Made by a program: the position numbers and the translations under genes. The notes beneath the pieces were generated by a model. That model saw only the letters and a list, made by a program, of their open reading frames with translations. It ran no database searches and was not told where the DNA came from. Shown one piece after another: positions 52,340 through 60,208 of a stretch of 64,000 nt of DNA (the stretch's first letter is position 1; each line of letters starts with the position of its first letter). The stretch covers positions 62,001 to 126,000 of the forward strand of contig UQVO01000002.1 of the NCBI GenBank assembly GCA_900544575.1, given 5' to 3'. The stretch is from an uncultured Eubacteriales bacterium (GTDB lineage: Bacteria > Bacillota > Clostridia > Christensenellales > CAG-917).

Positions 52340-53611
52340 ATGTCAACCGAAACACAGGGTTTGACCGACGGAGGGAACGCCCCGTCGGATGCGGCTGTAA
52401 AAACGCCCGCAGGTGCGGATATGCTGCCCGCGGCCGCAGGTAAAATGGAACGCAACGTCGTTCTGGACATTCTGCGCATCGTCGCGATACTTTTTATCGT
52501 TTTCCATCATTTTGTCATCAACAACGTCACAGCATTCACCGCCGACGGCACGGGCGTCACGTTCAGTTCTCTGGACACGGGCGTCGTTGTGCCGCAGTTC
52601 ATTCCGATGTTTTTGGGCTCGGAATTCATCGATTGCATTCTCATTATAGGCGTCAACCTCTTCTTTCTTTTGTCGGGGTTCTTTTCAATCAGGCTCAAAC
52701 CCGCAAAAATCGTACAACTGCTGCTCAAAACTTACGTCTATTTCACCCTCGGCGAACTCATAGCCTTTGCCGCAGGCGTCACCTCTTACGGAAGCGCGGC
52801 AGACGCGGCGATAGGCTGTCTTACCGCTCCCGCGAAATATTGGTTCGTGCTCGTCTACTGCGCGCTCTGCATAATCGCGCCGCTTCTCAATAAATTCGCG
52901 GAAAAGCTCGACGGAAAAAGCATTGCTCTGTTCGTCACCGCAAGCGTCGTTTTCTGTTGTTTTATAGGCTTTATATCCGACTTCTGGTTCCCGTACATAG
53001 GGACGAACGATGGCTACTCCCTACTCTGGGCGGGCGTAGTATATATGTACGGCAGGCTCATATCCCTGCGCGGGTTCGGAACGAAACGCAAACCCGCCTT
53101 CTGGTTCGGCGTGTTTGCCGCCGCCGTGCTGCTGAATTACACCGTTGTCGCACTGCTCACCGCGGTTGCGCGTGAAGGTGCGTGGGCGTGGCATATGTAC
53201 GGCTACAACAACCCTCTCGTCGCTCTTGTGTCCGTGGCGTTCTTTATGGCATTCCGCACAATGCGTCCCGTTGCGTCCGACGGCCGCGCCGCAAAAGCGG
53301 TTTCCGCCGTGGCGGGACACACTCTCGGCGTCTACCTCATTCATTGCAACAATCCGATAGTGTCGCCCTACCGCGCTTTTCTCCTCTCTCTGACCGCAAA
53401 TACGCTCTGGGCGCAGTATCTTCTCCTCATCCCGAACGTCCTGATTATCTTCGTCGGTGCGGTGTTGATTGATATGCTGTTCGACAAAGCCACTCACCGT
53501 CTGTTCGCCGTTCTGTCTCGCGCGGCAGAGCGCTTCGTCATTTTCCTGTACAACTTGCTCTCGCAGATATTCCGCCGCTTGTTCGGCTCTCCCGACGGCG
53601 CAACGCAATGA
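52340..53611 (+). CDS. Acyltransferase 3 family membrane protein
   Basis: A 423-residue polytopic protein with about ten membrane helices. After a ~35-residue hydrophilic N-terminus, MERNVVLDILRIVAILFIVFHH carries the R-x10-H type signature of acyltransferase-3 (OafA-like) enzymes. These O-acylate surface polysaccharides or other envelope sugars; the target is unknown. A GGGGAGGAG ribosome site fixes the ATG. It is monocistronic and one of few plus-strand genes here. Confidence 0.9.
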   Translation: MSTETQGLTDGGNAPSDAAVKTPAGADMLPAAAGKMERNVVLDILRIVAILFIVFHHFVINNVTAFTADGTGVTFSSLDTGVVVPQFIPMFLGSEFIDCILIIGVNLFFLLSGFFSIRLKPAKIVQLLLKTYVYFTLGELIAFAAGVTSYGSAADAAIGCLTAPAKYWFVLVYCALCIIAPLLNKFAEKLDGKSIALFVTASVVFCCFIGFISDFWFPYIGTNDGYSLLWAGVVYMYGRLISLRGFGTKRKPAFWFGVFAAAVLLNYTVVALLTAVAREGAWAWHMYGYNNPLVALVSVAFFMAFRTMRPVASDGRAAKAVSAVAGHTLGVYLIHCNNPIVSPYRAFLLSLTANTLWAQYLLLIPNVLIIFVGAVLIDMLFDKATHRLFAVLSRAAERFVIFLYNLLSQIFRRLFGSPDGATQ

Positions 53612-53670
53612 GCCTGCATTTTAACTTGTCGGGACGCGGCAAAATTCCGCATTTTCGCCGCGGAAAACAC

Positions 53671-53699
53671 TTGTCAAAAGAGGTGCGATAATATATAAT
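53671..53699 (+). promoter_or_regulatory. Promoter of tRNA-Ser
   Basis: TTGTCA (53671-53676), a 17-bp spacer and a perfect TATAAT (53694-53699), about 130 bp before the mature tRNA. Confidence 0.7.
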
Positions 53700-53741
53700 C
53701 GTTTCGTTGGGTTTCCGCCGGGAGTTTTCCCTTCGGTTCGA

Positions 53742-53782
53742 CAGTTGGATTGAGCGGTCTTGTGTTCCGCCTCATCCAACTG
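53742..53782 (+). other. Hairpin in the tRNA-Ser leader
   Basis: A 15-16-bp stem built from CAGTTGGAT-GAG-CGG and CCG-CTC-ATCCAACTG, with single bulges and a 9-nt loop. It lies between the promoter and the tRNA. There is no T-tract after it. Function unknown. Confidence 0.5.
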
Positions 53783-53833
53783 CCACCCACTTTGAACTGA
53801 ATAAAGTCCTTCCGCGTCGGCGGAACGGCACAC

Positions 53834-53926
53834 GGAGGAGTCGCCTAGTTTGGTCGAGGGCGCACGACTGGAAATCGTGTAACCGTCACAAGCGGTTCGA
53901 GGGTTCGAATCCCTCCTCCTCCGCCA
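53834..53926 (+). tRNA. tRNA-Ser(GGA)
   Basis: 93 nt with CCA encoded. Acceptor GGAGGAG pairs with CTCCTCC. The anticodon stem CACGA/TCGTG encloses loop CTGGAAA with anticodon GGA at 53870-53872. A long variable arm and T-arm GGTTCGAATCC are typical of class II serine tRNAs. Confidence 0.97.
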
Positions 53927-53927
53927 G

Positions 53928-53956
53928 AAAAATCCCGCTCAGGAAGCGGGATTTTC
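53928..53956 (+). terminator. Terminator of tRNA-Ser
   Basis: Stem AAAATCCCGCT / AGCGGGATTTT with a short loop, two bases after the CCA end. Confidence 0.85.
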
Positions 53957-53968
53957 CATAGCCTGAGC

Positions 53969-54080
53969 GGAGGGATTCGGAACCTGAGGCTGACGCGGTT
54001 CGCCGTCCTGCGCGACTTTGCACGCAGACCTATTGACGGCTCCCCGCTATTCCGTCGCGCTATGCGCTCCTTACGAATCC
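53969..54080. repeat. tRNA-3'-end-like inverted fragments
   Basis: GAGGGATTCG near 53970 and CGAATCCCTC near 54073 are exact reverse complements, and both match the T-arm/acceptor stretch of the adjacent tRNA-Ser. The second continues with a degraded match to the tRNA end. It could be a trace of integration at the tRNA; no integrase is in view. Confidence 0.4.
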
Positions 54081-54214
54081 CTCATCTGCCGCTCCCAAGC
54101 AGTCAAAGCCCCGACAACATATTGAAACAGCCGCTTTATCCTGTTCGTGCATTAAGCGGACATCCCTCCTCCGTCGGAAAATTTTATCAAACAGGCATTT
54201 CATTCAATTTATGC

Positions 54215-54245
54215 AAAAAATAACGCCGCACATAAAGTGCGGCGT
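54215..54245 (-). terminator. Terminator after hypA
   Basis: Minus-strand stem ACGCCGCAC / GTGCGGCGT with a TTTAT loop, followed by TATTTTTTG. Confidence 0.85.
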
Positions 54246-54278
54246 CGGGTTAAGGCTCAAAAGGCTGCCCCGTTTGGG

Positions 54279-54632
54279 TCAGTCGTCGGCGGGGACTTCG
54301 ATTTGCTTGATGTTCAGTTCGTTCCCTCTCAGCAAAAAGGTGTTTCCGCTGCCGCAGTAGGGACAGGTCTTTCCGTATTTCACCGTCGGATAATCGCGCA
54401 GGCAGTCTTCGCAATGGGTGACCGCGGGCACGGTTTCGATGATTATTTCGGCGTTTTTGAGCACGGTCTCCTTTTTCACCGCCCAATTCCAGCAATCTTC
54501 GAAAAGGTAAGGCACAACGGAGGAAACCTCGCCGATTTCCACCGTAACGGAACGCACTCGGGAAACCCCGTTTTCCGCGGCGACCTTATTCACCTCTTTT
54601 ATGCAATGGAATACTACTCCGAGCTCGTGCAT
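54279..54632 (-). CDS. hypA: Hydrogenase maturation nickel chaperone HypA
   Basis: A 117-residue nickel metallochaperone. MHELG supplies the N-terminal His2 nickel ligand. The zinc site has CEDC (74-77) and CPYC (90-93). Length and sequence are typical. With HypB it loads nickel into [NiFe] hydrogenase or other nickel enzymes. Its ATG shares a base with the stop of the flavoprotein gene. No hydrogenase subunit or other hyp gene is in the window. Confidence 0.95.
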   Translation of the reverse strand: MHELGVVFHCIKEVNKVAAENGVSRVRSVTVEIGEVSSVVPYLFEDCWNWAVKKETVLKNAEIIIETVPAVTHCEDCLRDYPTVKYGKTCPYCGSGNTFLLRGNELNIKQIEVPADD

Positions 54633-57514
54633 CAGTCCTTTTCTTTCTTTGCGGCGTCGGCGGCGAGTTTTGCCTCATATGCCTTTTTGCGCGCGGCGAC
54701 GAATTCCTTGTCCTCTTTGCTGTTTTTGGCGAAGACGAGTTTTGCGGCGCGCTTTGCCATATTGGGCAGTATTTTGCCGAATTTCGCTTCCGAAGTCACC
54801 ATTTCGCTGGCTTCGGGATGGTCGCGGTGAAGAGTTATGGCGTCGAATTTGCACCTTGTCGTGCAAAGTCCGCATCCGATGCAGCGGTTGTCGTCCACGA
54901 CCACCGTGCCGCATCCGAGACAACGTGCGGTTTCCGTCCTGACCTGCTCTTCCGTGAGCGTGCCGTGAACGTCGCGGAAAGATTTTTCCTTTCCGTCGGC
55001 GGCGATTTGCCTTGACGAGTTGTCATAGCTTTCCACCCTGATGTCGTCCGTGTCGAACTGCACGAAACGTCTGGGGTCGCGCCCTATGGTCATATGTCCG
55101 TTCTGGACGAAACGGTGCAGACTTTCCGCCGCTTCGTGTCCCTGCGCGATGGCATCGATGGCGAATTTCGGCCCCGTGAGCACGTCACCGCCCGTGAAGA
55201 TGTCCGCCTGCGAGGTCTGATAAGTAAATCCGTCCGCGACAGGACCGTTGCCGCGTCCGAGCTCGACTGCGCTTCCGTCAAGCAGATTGCCCCACTCGAC
55301 GGTCTGCCCTATCGCGAAAATGACACGGTCGGCAGGCACGGTGAGGGTGTCGGTTTCGTCGTACAAGGGAGCGAATCTGCCCTTTTCGTCAAAGACGCGC
55401 GTGCATTTTTTGAAAACGACGGCAGTCGCCTTTCCGTCCTCTGAGACGACTTCGAGCGGGCCCCATTCGCAGTTTACGGACACTCCGTCTTCTTTCGCCT
55501 CTCTGATTTCCTCGTCGCTCGCGGGCATTTCGTCCGCGCTTTCCAGACAGAACATCGACACGCTTGCCGCCCCGCTTCGCGCCGACACGCGCGCCGCGTC
55601 CACAGCGACGTTGCCGCCGCCGACGACAACGACTTTCCCCGAAAAGGCCTCGCCGCCCGTATTGGCGCGGTGCAGATAATCCACCGCGGTGGTCACGCCT
55701 TCCGCTTCCTGACCGGGGATGCCGGGCAGCTTTCCGCCCTGACATCCGATTGCGATGTAAAACGCTTTATACCCTTCGCCACGGAGCTGTGGGATGGTGA
55801 CGTCCTTTCCGACTTCGACGCCGAGTTTTATCTCCACGCCCATTTCGCGCATTATGTCGATTTCGGCTTCGATTACGTCCTTTTCGAGCTTATACGACGG
55901 CACACCGTAGGTCAGCATACCGCCTGCGCGCTCGTTCTTTTCGAACACGGTCGGATAATATCCCATCTGCGCAAGATAATATGCGCACGACAACCCTGCG
56001 GGGCCTCCGCCGATGACGGCTATTTTTTCCTTCCAGCGTCCGCGGTTGGAGGCGACCACTATGTCGGGCACATAGCGGTGTTCCGCTTTGAGGTCCTGCT
56101 CTGCGATGAACTTCTTCACCGCGTCGATGGAAACCGCCGCGTCTATCGTCCCGCGCGTGCAGACGTCTTCGCAGCGTCTGTTGCATATGCGGCCGCAGAC
56201 TGCGGGGAACGGATTTTCTTTCTTTATTATCGCAAGAGCCTCGCGGTATTTTCCCTGACTTGCCTTTTTGAGATATGCCTGCACCGCAATGTGAGCGGGA
56301 CACGCCGTTTTGCACGGGGATGTGCCCGAATCGTGGGTGTTGATACGGTTTTTATCCCTGTAATCCTCGTCCCACATATGCTTGCCCCATCTGATGGTAT
56401 CGGGCAAGGGCTGTTTGGGATATTTCACTTCGCTGCCGTCCGCCTTGCACAGCTTCTGACCGAGTTTGAGCGCGCCCGCGGGGCAATATTCGACGCAGGC
56501 GCCGCACGCCACGCATTTCTGCCTGTCGACGTGAGCGCGGTACGCGGACGCGGACATATTCGGAGTGTTGAACAGCTGACTCGTGCGCAGTGCGTTGCAT
56601 ATCTTCACATTGCAGTTGCATATGGCGAAAATCTTGTCCTCGCCGTCGATGTTCGTCACCTGATGCACAAATCCGTTTGCCTCGGCGCGTTTCAGTATCT
56701 CCATCGCCTGGTCGTAGGTTATGTCGTAACCTCTGCCCGTTTCACGGCAGTAGTCCGCCATATCGCCCACCCCTATGCACCAGTCGCGGAAGTCGTCCGC
56801 ACAGCCTTCGTCTAGCTTCTTGCGGCCGTAACGGCAGGAGCATATGGACGCGCCGATGTGCCCTTCGTAGCGTTTGAGCCAGTAAGATATGTGCTCGATG
56901 TCCATCGTCGTGTTTTCGGTTTCGATGGCCTTTTCGACGGGTATGACGTGCATACCTATCCCCGCGCCTCCGGGAGGCACCATCGGAGTGATGTGTTCGA
57001 GCGGGAGAAACGTCATACGTTCGAAGAACATCGCAAGCTCGGGATGCTTGTCCATAAGCTGCGTGTTCATATTCGTATATTCCGCAGAGCCCGGCACGAA
57101 GAGAGGCACCCAGTACAGCCTGTCCTTACGTTCGCGCGATACTCCGGGCAGCGGGCCGTCCTTCGTGTACTTGTCGCCGTAATCGTATTCCAGCATTCCG
57201 ATGAAAGCGAGTTTGTCGATTACGGAATCGCAGTCGGGAGTCCCTTCGCCGTACATTCTTCTGATTTCGGCATACGGATATTTTTTGCGGACTTTCATCT
57301 GCAAAAGAAGGTCGAGCGACCTCTCTTTTTCTTCGGGAGTCAGCTCGTCCTCGAAAATGCAGGCAAATCCCCAGTATTCGGGGTCCTCCGCAGTCACGCC
57401 TTTGATTTTTGCGGGAAGCCTGTCCGTCACCTTGCGCACGAATTTCAGAAGTTTCGGGTCCGGATTCTTGTCGTGCATATGTGCGGGTATGTATTTTTTA
57501 CTCATTTCGGGCAT
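54632..57514 (-). CDS. Large Fe-S flavoprotein oxidoreductase (GltD-like, multi-ferredoxin)
   Basis: A 960-residue soluble protein. Residues 1-320 form an unassigned domain with scattered Cys pairs (ICSCRYG, ICNCNVKICN). A ferredoxin motif CVACGACVEYCPAG follows near 340, then a GltD-type Fe-S module (CKTACPAHIAV to CNRRCEDVC, about 415-465). An FAD motif AVIGGGPAGLSCAYYLA is near 510, an NAD(P) motif VVVVGGGNVAVDAARV near 660, and a C-terminal ferredoxin CIGCGLCTTRCKFDAI near 890. It probably moves electrons between NAD(P)H and a low-potential partner. It lies between hypB and hypA; the ATG at 57514 has GGGGAGG nine bases upstream and overlaps the hypB end. Confidence 0.88.
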   Translation of the reverse strand: MPEMSKKYIPAHMHDKNPDPKLLKFVRKVTDRLPAKIKGVTAEDPEYWGFACIFEDELTPEEKERSLDLLLQMKVRKKYPYAEIRRMYGEGTPDCDSVIDKLAFIGMLEYDYGDKYTKDGPLPGVSRERKDRLYWVPLFVPGSAEYTNMNTQLMDKHPELAMFFERMTFLPLEHITPMVPPGGAGIGMHVIPVEKAIETENTTMDIEHISYWLKRYEGHIGASICSCRYGRKKLDEGCADDFRDWCIGVGDMADYCRETGRGYDITYDQAMEILKRAEANGFVHQVTNIDGEDKIFAICNCNVKICNALRTSQLFNTPNMSASAYRAHVDRQKCVACGACVEYCPAGALKLGQKLCKADGSEVKYPKQPLPDTIRWGKHMWDEDYRDKNRINTHDSGTSPCKTACPAHIAVQAYLKKASQGKYREALAIIKKENPFPAVCGRICNRRCEDVCTRGTIDAAVSIDAVKKFIAEQDLKAEHRYVPDIVVASNRGRWKEKIAVIGGGPAGLSCAYYLAQMGYYPTVFEKNERAGGMLTYGVPSYKLEKDVIEAEIDIMREMGVEIKLGVEVGKDVTIPQLRGEGYKAFYIAIGCQGGKLPGIPGQEAEGVTTAVDYLHRANTGGEAFSGKVVVVGGGNVAVDAARVSARSGAASVSMFCLESADEMPASDEEIREAKEDGVSVNCEWGPLEVVSEDGKATAVVFKKCTRVFDEKGRFAPLYDETDTLTVPADRVIFAIGQTVEWGNLLDGSAVELGRGNGPVADGFTYQTSQADIFTGGDVLTGPKFAIDAIAQGHEAAESLHRFVQNGHMTIGRDPRRFVQFDTDDIRVESYDNSSRQIAADGKEKSFRDVHGTLTEEQVRTETARCLGCGTVVVDDNRCIGCGLCTTRCKFDAITLHRDHPEASEMVTSEAKFGKILPNMAKRAAKLVFAKNSKEDKEFVAARKKAYEAKLAADAAKKEKD

Positions 57515-58194
57515 TTCGGGTTACCTCCCCTTTGAATTTTTACTTGTTGTCTGAGCCAATCGGCGAACAGCTGCATTCCTTCCCCTGTCTTTGCGCTGAC
57601 GGAGATGATTTCTGCGTGCGGATTGAGCGCGTGTATGCGCTCGTTGCATTTTTCCGTGTCGAAATCGAAATAGGGCGCGACGTCGATTTTGTTTATTATC
57701 ACCAAATCGCAGACGGAGAACATCAAAGGATATTTCAACGGCTTGTCGTCGCCCTCCGGCACGGACAGAATCATACAGTTTTTGGTCGCTCCCGTATCGA
57801 ATTCCGCGGGACAAACCAGATTGCCCACGTTTTCCAGCACGGCGACATCGACCCGCGCAAGGTCCAGCGCTCCGAGCCCCTGTCTCGTCATATGCGCGTC
57901 CAGGTGACACATTCCGCCGGTGTGCAGCTGGACGGACTGCACTCCCGTGGCGCTCAGAATTTTCTTTGCGTCCACGTCCGAGTCGATATCCGCCTCCATA
58001 ACGGCGATGTTGAGTTCGTCTTTCAGGATGTTGATGACTTTAATCAAAGTGCTTGTCTTGCCGCTGCCGGGCGAAGACATAAGATTGAGCAAAAACACGC
58101 CCTTTTCGGCAAGCTCGGCACGCAAAAGGTCGGCATCTCTGTTGTTGTCGTCAAAAATGCCGCGTTTGACTTCGATAACCCTTATTTCGTCCAT
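57502..58194 (-). CDS. hypB: Hydrogenase maturation GTPase HypB
   Basis: A 230-residue SIMIBI GTPase that drives nickel delivery. The P-loop is SSPGSGKTST (40-49). The metal-binding Cys-His lies in GMCHLDAH (C96, H97), then ENVGNLVCPAEFDTG and VINKIDVAPYF (G4). It lacks the His-rich N-terminal stretch seen in storage-type HypB. It leads the hypB-flavoprotein-hypA operon behind a perfect promoter. Confidence 0.95.
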   Translation of the reverse strand: MDEIRVIEVKRGIFDDNNRDADLLRAELAEKGVFLLNLMSSPGSGKTSTLIKVINILKDELNIAVMEADIDSDVDAKKILSATGVQSVQLHTGGMCHLDAHMTRQGLGALDLARVDVAVLENVGNLVCPAEFDTGATKNCMILSVPEGDDKPLKYPLMFSVCDLVIINKIDVAPYFDFDTEKCNERIHALNPHAEIISVSAKTGEGMQLFADWLRQQVKIQRGGNPKCPK

Positions 58195-58213
58195 TATATT
58201 TCTCTCCGTTTAA

Positions 58214-58242
58214 ATTATAACGGAATTGATGTCAACTGTCAA
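58214..58242 (-). promoter_or_regulatory. Promoter of hypB-flavoprotein-hypA
   Basis: Perfect TTGACA (58242-58237), a 17-bp spacer and a perfect TATAAT (58219-58214). Two more TTGACA copies flank the -35 within 25 bp. Confidence 0.88.
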
Positions 58243-58335
58243 TACACCTGTCAAAAAGCAGCATCGGACGCGGAACGTACGCGGCGGCCTTAAAATCCGT
58301 CCGCGCCGAAGTCGTCGGAACCTGCAAAACGCGAA

Positions 58336-58356
58336 TGCGGACCGTGACAGTCCGCA
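58336..58356 (-). terminator. Weak terminator after the glycan operon
   Basis: Minus-strand stem TGCGGAC / GTCCGCA with a 7-nt loop, followed by TTCGCGTTTTG. The T-tract is imperfect. Confidence 0.5.
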
Positions 58357-58395
58357 CCGCGCATAAGGAGAAAATGTATATAAGAAAGCAGATTG

Positions 58396-59343
58396 TCACT
58401 CCGTTTCAAGGAAATTGGCAATGAGTTCTCTCGCAAAAAGATGTCCGAGTTTCACTTCCGACGCGGAGTCGAAGTGGTAAATATCGGGCGCACCCGCCGG
58501 TTCGCCGTTATATTTCAACCCTTCCGCAATTGTATCGATATAGATATGGTTTTCGTCCTCGGAAGCGAGTTTTGCCTTGGCGGCGTTGATGACCCTGTAC
58601 TGCGTCCACGCGGAGCAGTCCGATATACCCGCGTCGATAAACCCTATTTCGGCGTCGGCGGGCTTGTAGTAAGACAAATCGTAGCGCAGGTCCGCAACGA
58701 AATTGCGTTCGAGTTCCTCATAGGCGTTATAGCTGTTTGAGCTAGAATCGTCCTCTCCCTGCATCCAGCATATAGCTTTGATTTCGGGATACAGGTCCAT
58801 TTCTTCGAGCTTTGCGCACTGTCCGAGGATATAATCCACGGCGGACAGATAGAGCGAACCCGTGTTTTTGCTGGACGGCGAGCGCCAGTTGCTCGTCAGC
58901 GAAGTGGCGCCGTAAGCGTACTTGATGATGTAGACGGGTTTTTCGGGGTCGAGTTCCGCGATTTTTTCCGCAATCCCGATTTCAGGTCCGAACTGATTGA
59001 CCGAGTGCCCCTGTCCGAGTTTTACGGGGACGAATTCGCCGTTGCTTGTGTTTTCCGCAATCGTACAGGCATAGCTGATAAAGACGTTGTCATAGCCTTT
59101 CGCATATTCGCCCGCTTTCTCCTCGCCGACGGTTCTCGGGAGATACTGACTCCAGGTATGCCCTTCCGCATTGCTCTGTCCGAGCAGGACGACGACCTGT
59201 ACCTCGTTGGAATAGACGGGCGTGTCCGGAGTCTGCTGCGAATTCTGCCCGCCCGTATCGTTGCACGCACTGAATACTGCCGCTATGACGGCTGCCGTTG
59301 CGACTGTAAGCATAAAACTAATCAACCTTCTGATTTTTTTCAT
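58396..59343 (-). CDS. SASA-domain (sialate O-acetylesterase-type) esterase lipoprotein
   Basis: A 315-residue secreted SGNH-fold esterase. A signal peptide ends in lipobox FSAC. The catalytic Ser block is VLLGQSNAEGH, the substrate block is ICWMQGEDDS, and the Asp/His end is DIYHFDSASEVKLG. Such enzymes remove acetyl groups from sialic acid or plant polysaccharides. The ATG at 59343 has AGGTGA upstream and overlaps the GH43 gene by 26 bp. Neighbouring glycosidases suggest a deacetylation step on plant glycans. Confidence 0.88.
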   Translation of the reverse strand: MKKIRRLISFMLTVATAAVIAAVFSACNDTGGQNSQQTPDTPVYSNEVQVVVLLGQSNAEGHTWSQYLPRTVGEEKAGEYAKGYDNVFISYACTIAENTSNGEFVPVKLGQGHSVNQFGPEIGIAEKIAELDPEKPVYIIKYAYGATSLTSNWRSPSSKNTGSLYLSAVDYILGQCAKLEEMDLYPEIKAICWMQGEDDSSSNSYNAYEELERNFVADLRYDLSYYKPADAEIGFIDAGISDCSAWTQYRVINAAKAKLASEDENHIYIDTIAEGLKYNGEPAGAPDIYHFDSASEVKLGHLFARELIANFLETE

Positions 59344-60208
59344 AGACAATCACCTTTCCGTTTTCGATTTCTATGTCGTAAATCGCCGCGCGCTCCATAC
59401 CGCAGCAGCAATTGTTTTCGTGATAAACAATTCTGTATCTGCCGTCGAAGTCCCTGAACACCATAGCGTGCCCGCTGTCTTTATGCGGCAGGCGAAGCAA
59501 TTCGTGTCTGTATTTGCCGCCGAGCATACCGTTCAGCGGATAGACGACGCCTACGGCATAACCGTCCGCGTCAGCCGCGTCCCAGCTTGACCAAAGCATA
59601 AACTCCACTCCGTTAATATTGCACACAAAGGGTGCGTCGACGACGTAAATCGGCTTCGGGGACTTGTTCCACGCAGGGTTTTTCGCCCAACCGGACTCGC
59701 TTGCCCTGAACAGCACTTCGGCGTCGCCTGTCGGCTCGGCAAGGTCGTCGGAGAGCCGCACGCAGCACATTTCGCCGTCGTCGGTCTGAAGCCATTCGTG
59801 CGAAAAAATGGCGTACGGTTTTCCGTCCTCGATGTAGAGGGTTGCGTCCAGCGCATACCAATTGTCGGGCGCAAGCGGTTTGCTGTGCACCCTGAACGGA
59901 CCTGTCAGGCTGTCGGATACGAGTATCTGCGACGTGCGCACCCGCCCTTTCGCGCTGAACGTCCCGAATAGGTAGTATTTGCCGCGGTATCCGTGCACTT
60001 CGGGCGCCCAGAAATCGTCCGTCGCCCAGAAGTCCGCGCCCGCTTCGAATACGGGAACGGGGTCAGACCAGTTTTGCAAATCCTCCGAAACGTAAACGCA
60101 GAAGCCGCGTTTTAGTGGAGAGGGAGATGACGAATACATATAATACTTCCCCGTCCCCGCGTCTGCGACTATATACGGGTCGCGGATGTGTATGTCCTGC
60201 AATCTCAT
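59318..60208 (-). CDS. Glycoside hydrolase family 43-like protein
   Basis: A 296-residue five-bladed beta-propeller enzyme. IRDPYIV (Asp10) is the GH43 base motif, WAPEVHGYRGKYYLFG and ALDATLY (Asp121) follow, and VVDAPFVCNINGVEFML stands where most members have a Glu-Gly-Pro acid motif. There is no signal peptide, so it acts inside the cell. Activity is probably on arabino- or xylo-oligosaccharides. Its ATG overlaps the alpha-galactosidase stop (ATGA). Confidence 0.87.
   Translation of the reverse strand: MRLQDIHIRDPYIVADAGTGKYYMYSSSPSPLKRGFCVYVSEDLQNWSDPVPVFEAGADFWATDDFWAPEVHGYRGKYYLFGTFSAKGRVRTSQILVSDSLTGPFRVHSKPLAPDNWYALDATLYIEDGKPYAIFSHEWLQTDDGEMCCVRLSDDLAEPTGDAEVLFRASESGWAKNPAWNKSPKPIYVVDAPFVCNINGVEFMLWSSWDAADADGYAVGVVYPLNGMLGGKYRHELLRLPHKDSGHAMVFRDFDGRYRIVYHENNCCCGMERAAIYDIEIENGKVIVYEKNQKVD

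Larger units (their letters stand above)
53612..54278. other. Intergenic region around tRNA-Ser
   Basis: 667 bp holding a promoter, a hairpin leader, tRNA-Ser, its terminator and about 260 bp without a gene that contain tRNA-3'-end-like fragments (see 53969-54080). No protein-coding gene is supported here. Confidence 0.7.

Noticed and set aside
54000..54215. Second tRNA or integrase gene downstream of tRNA-Ser
   Set aside because: Only fragments of a tRNA 3' end are present; no cloverleaf and no coding frame.
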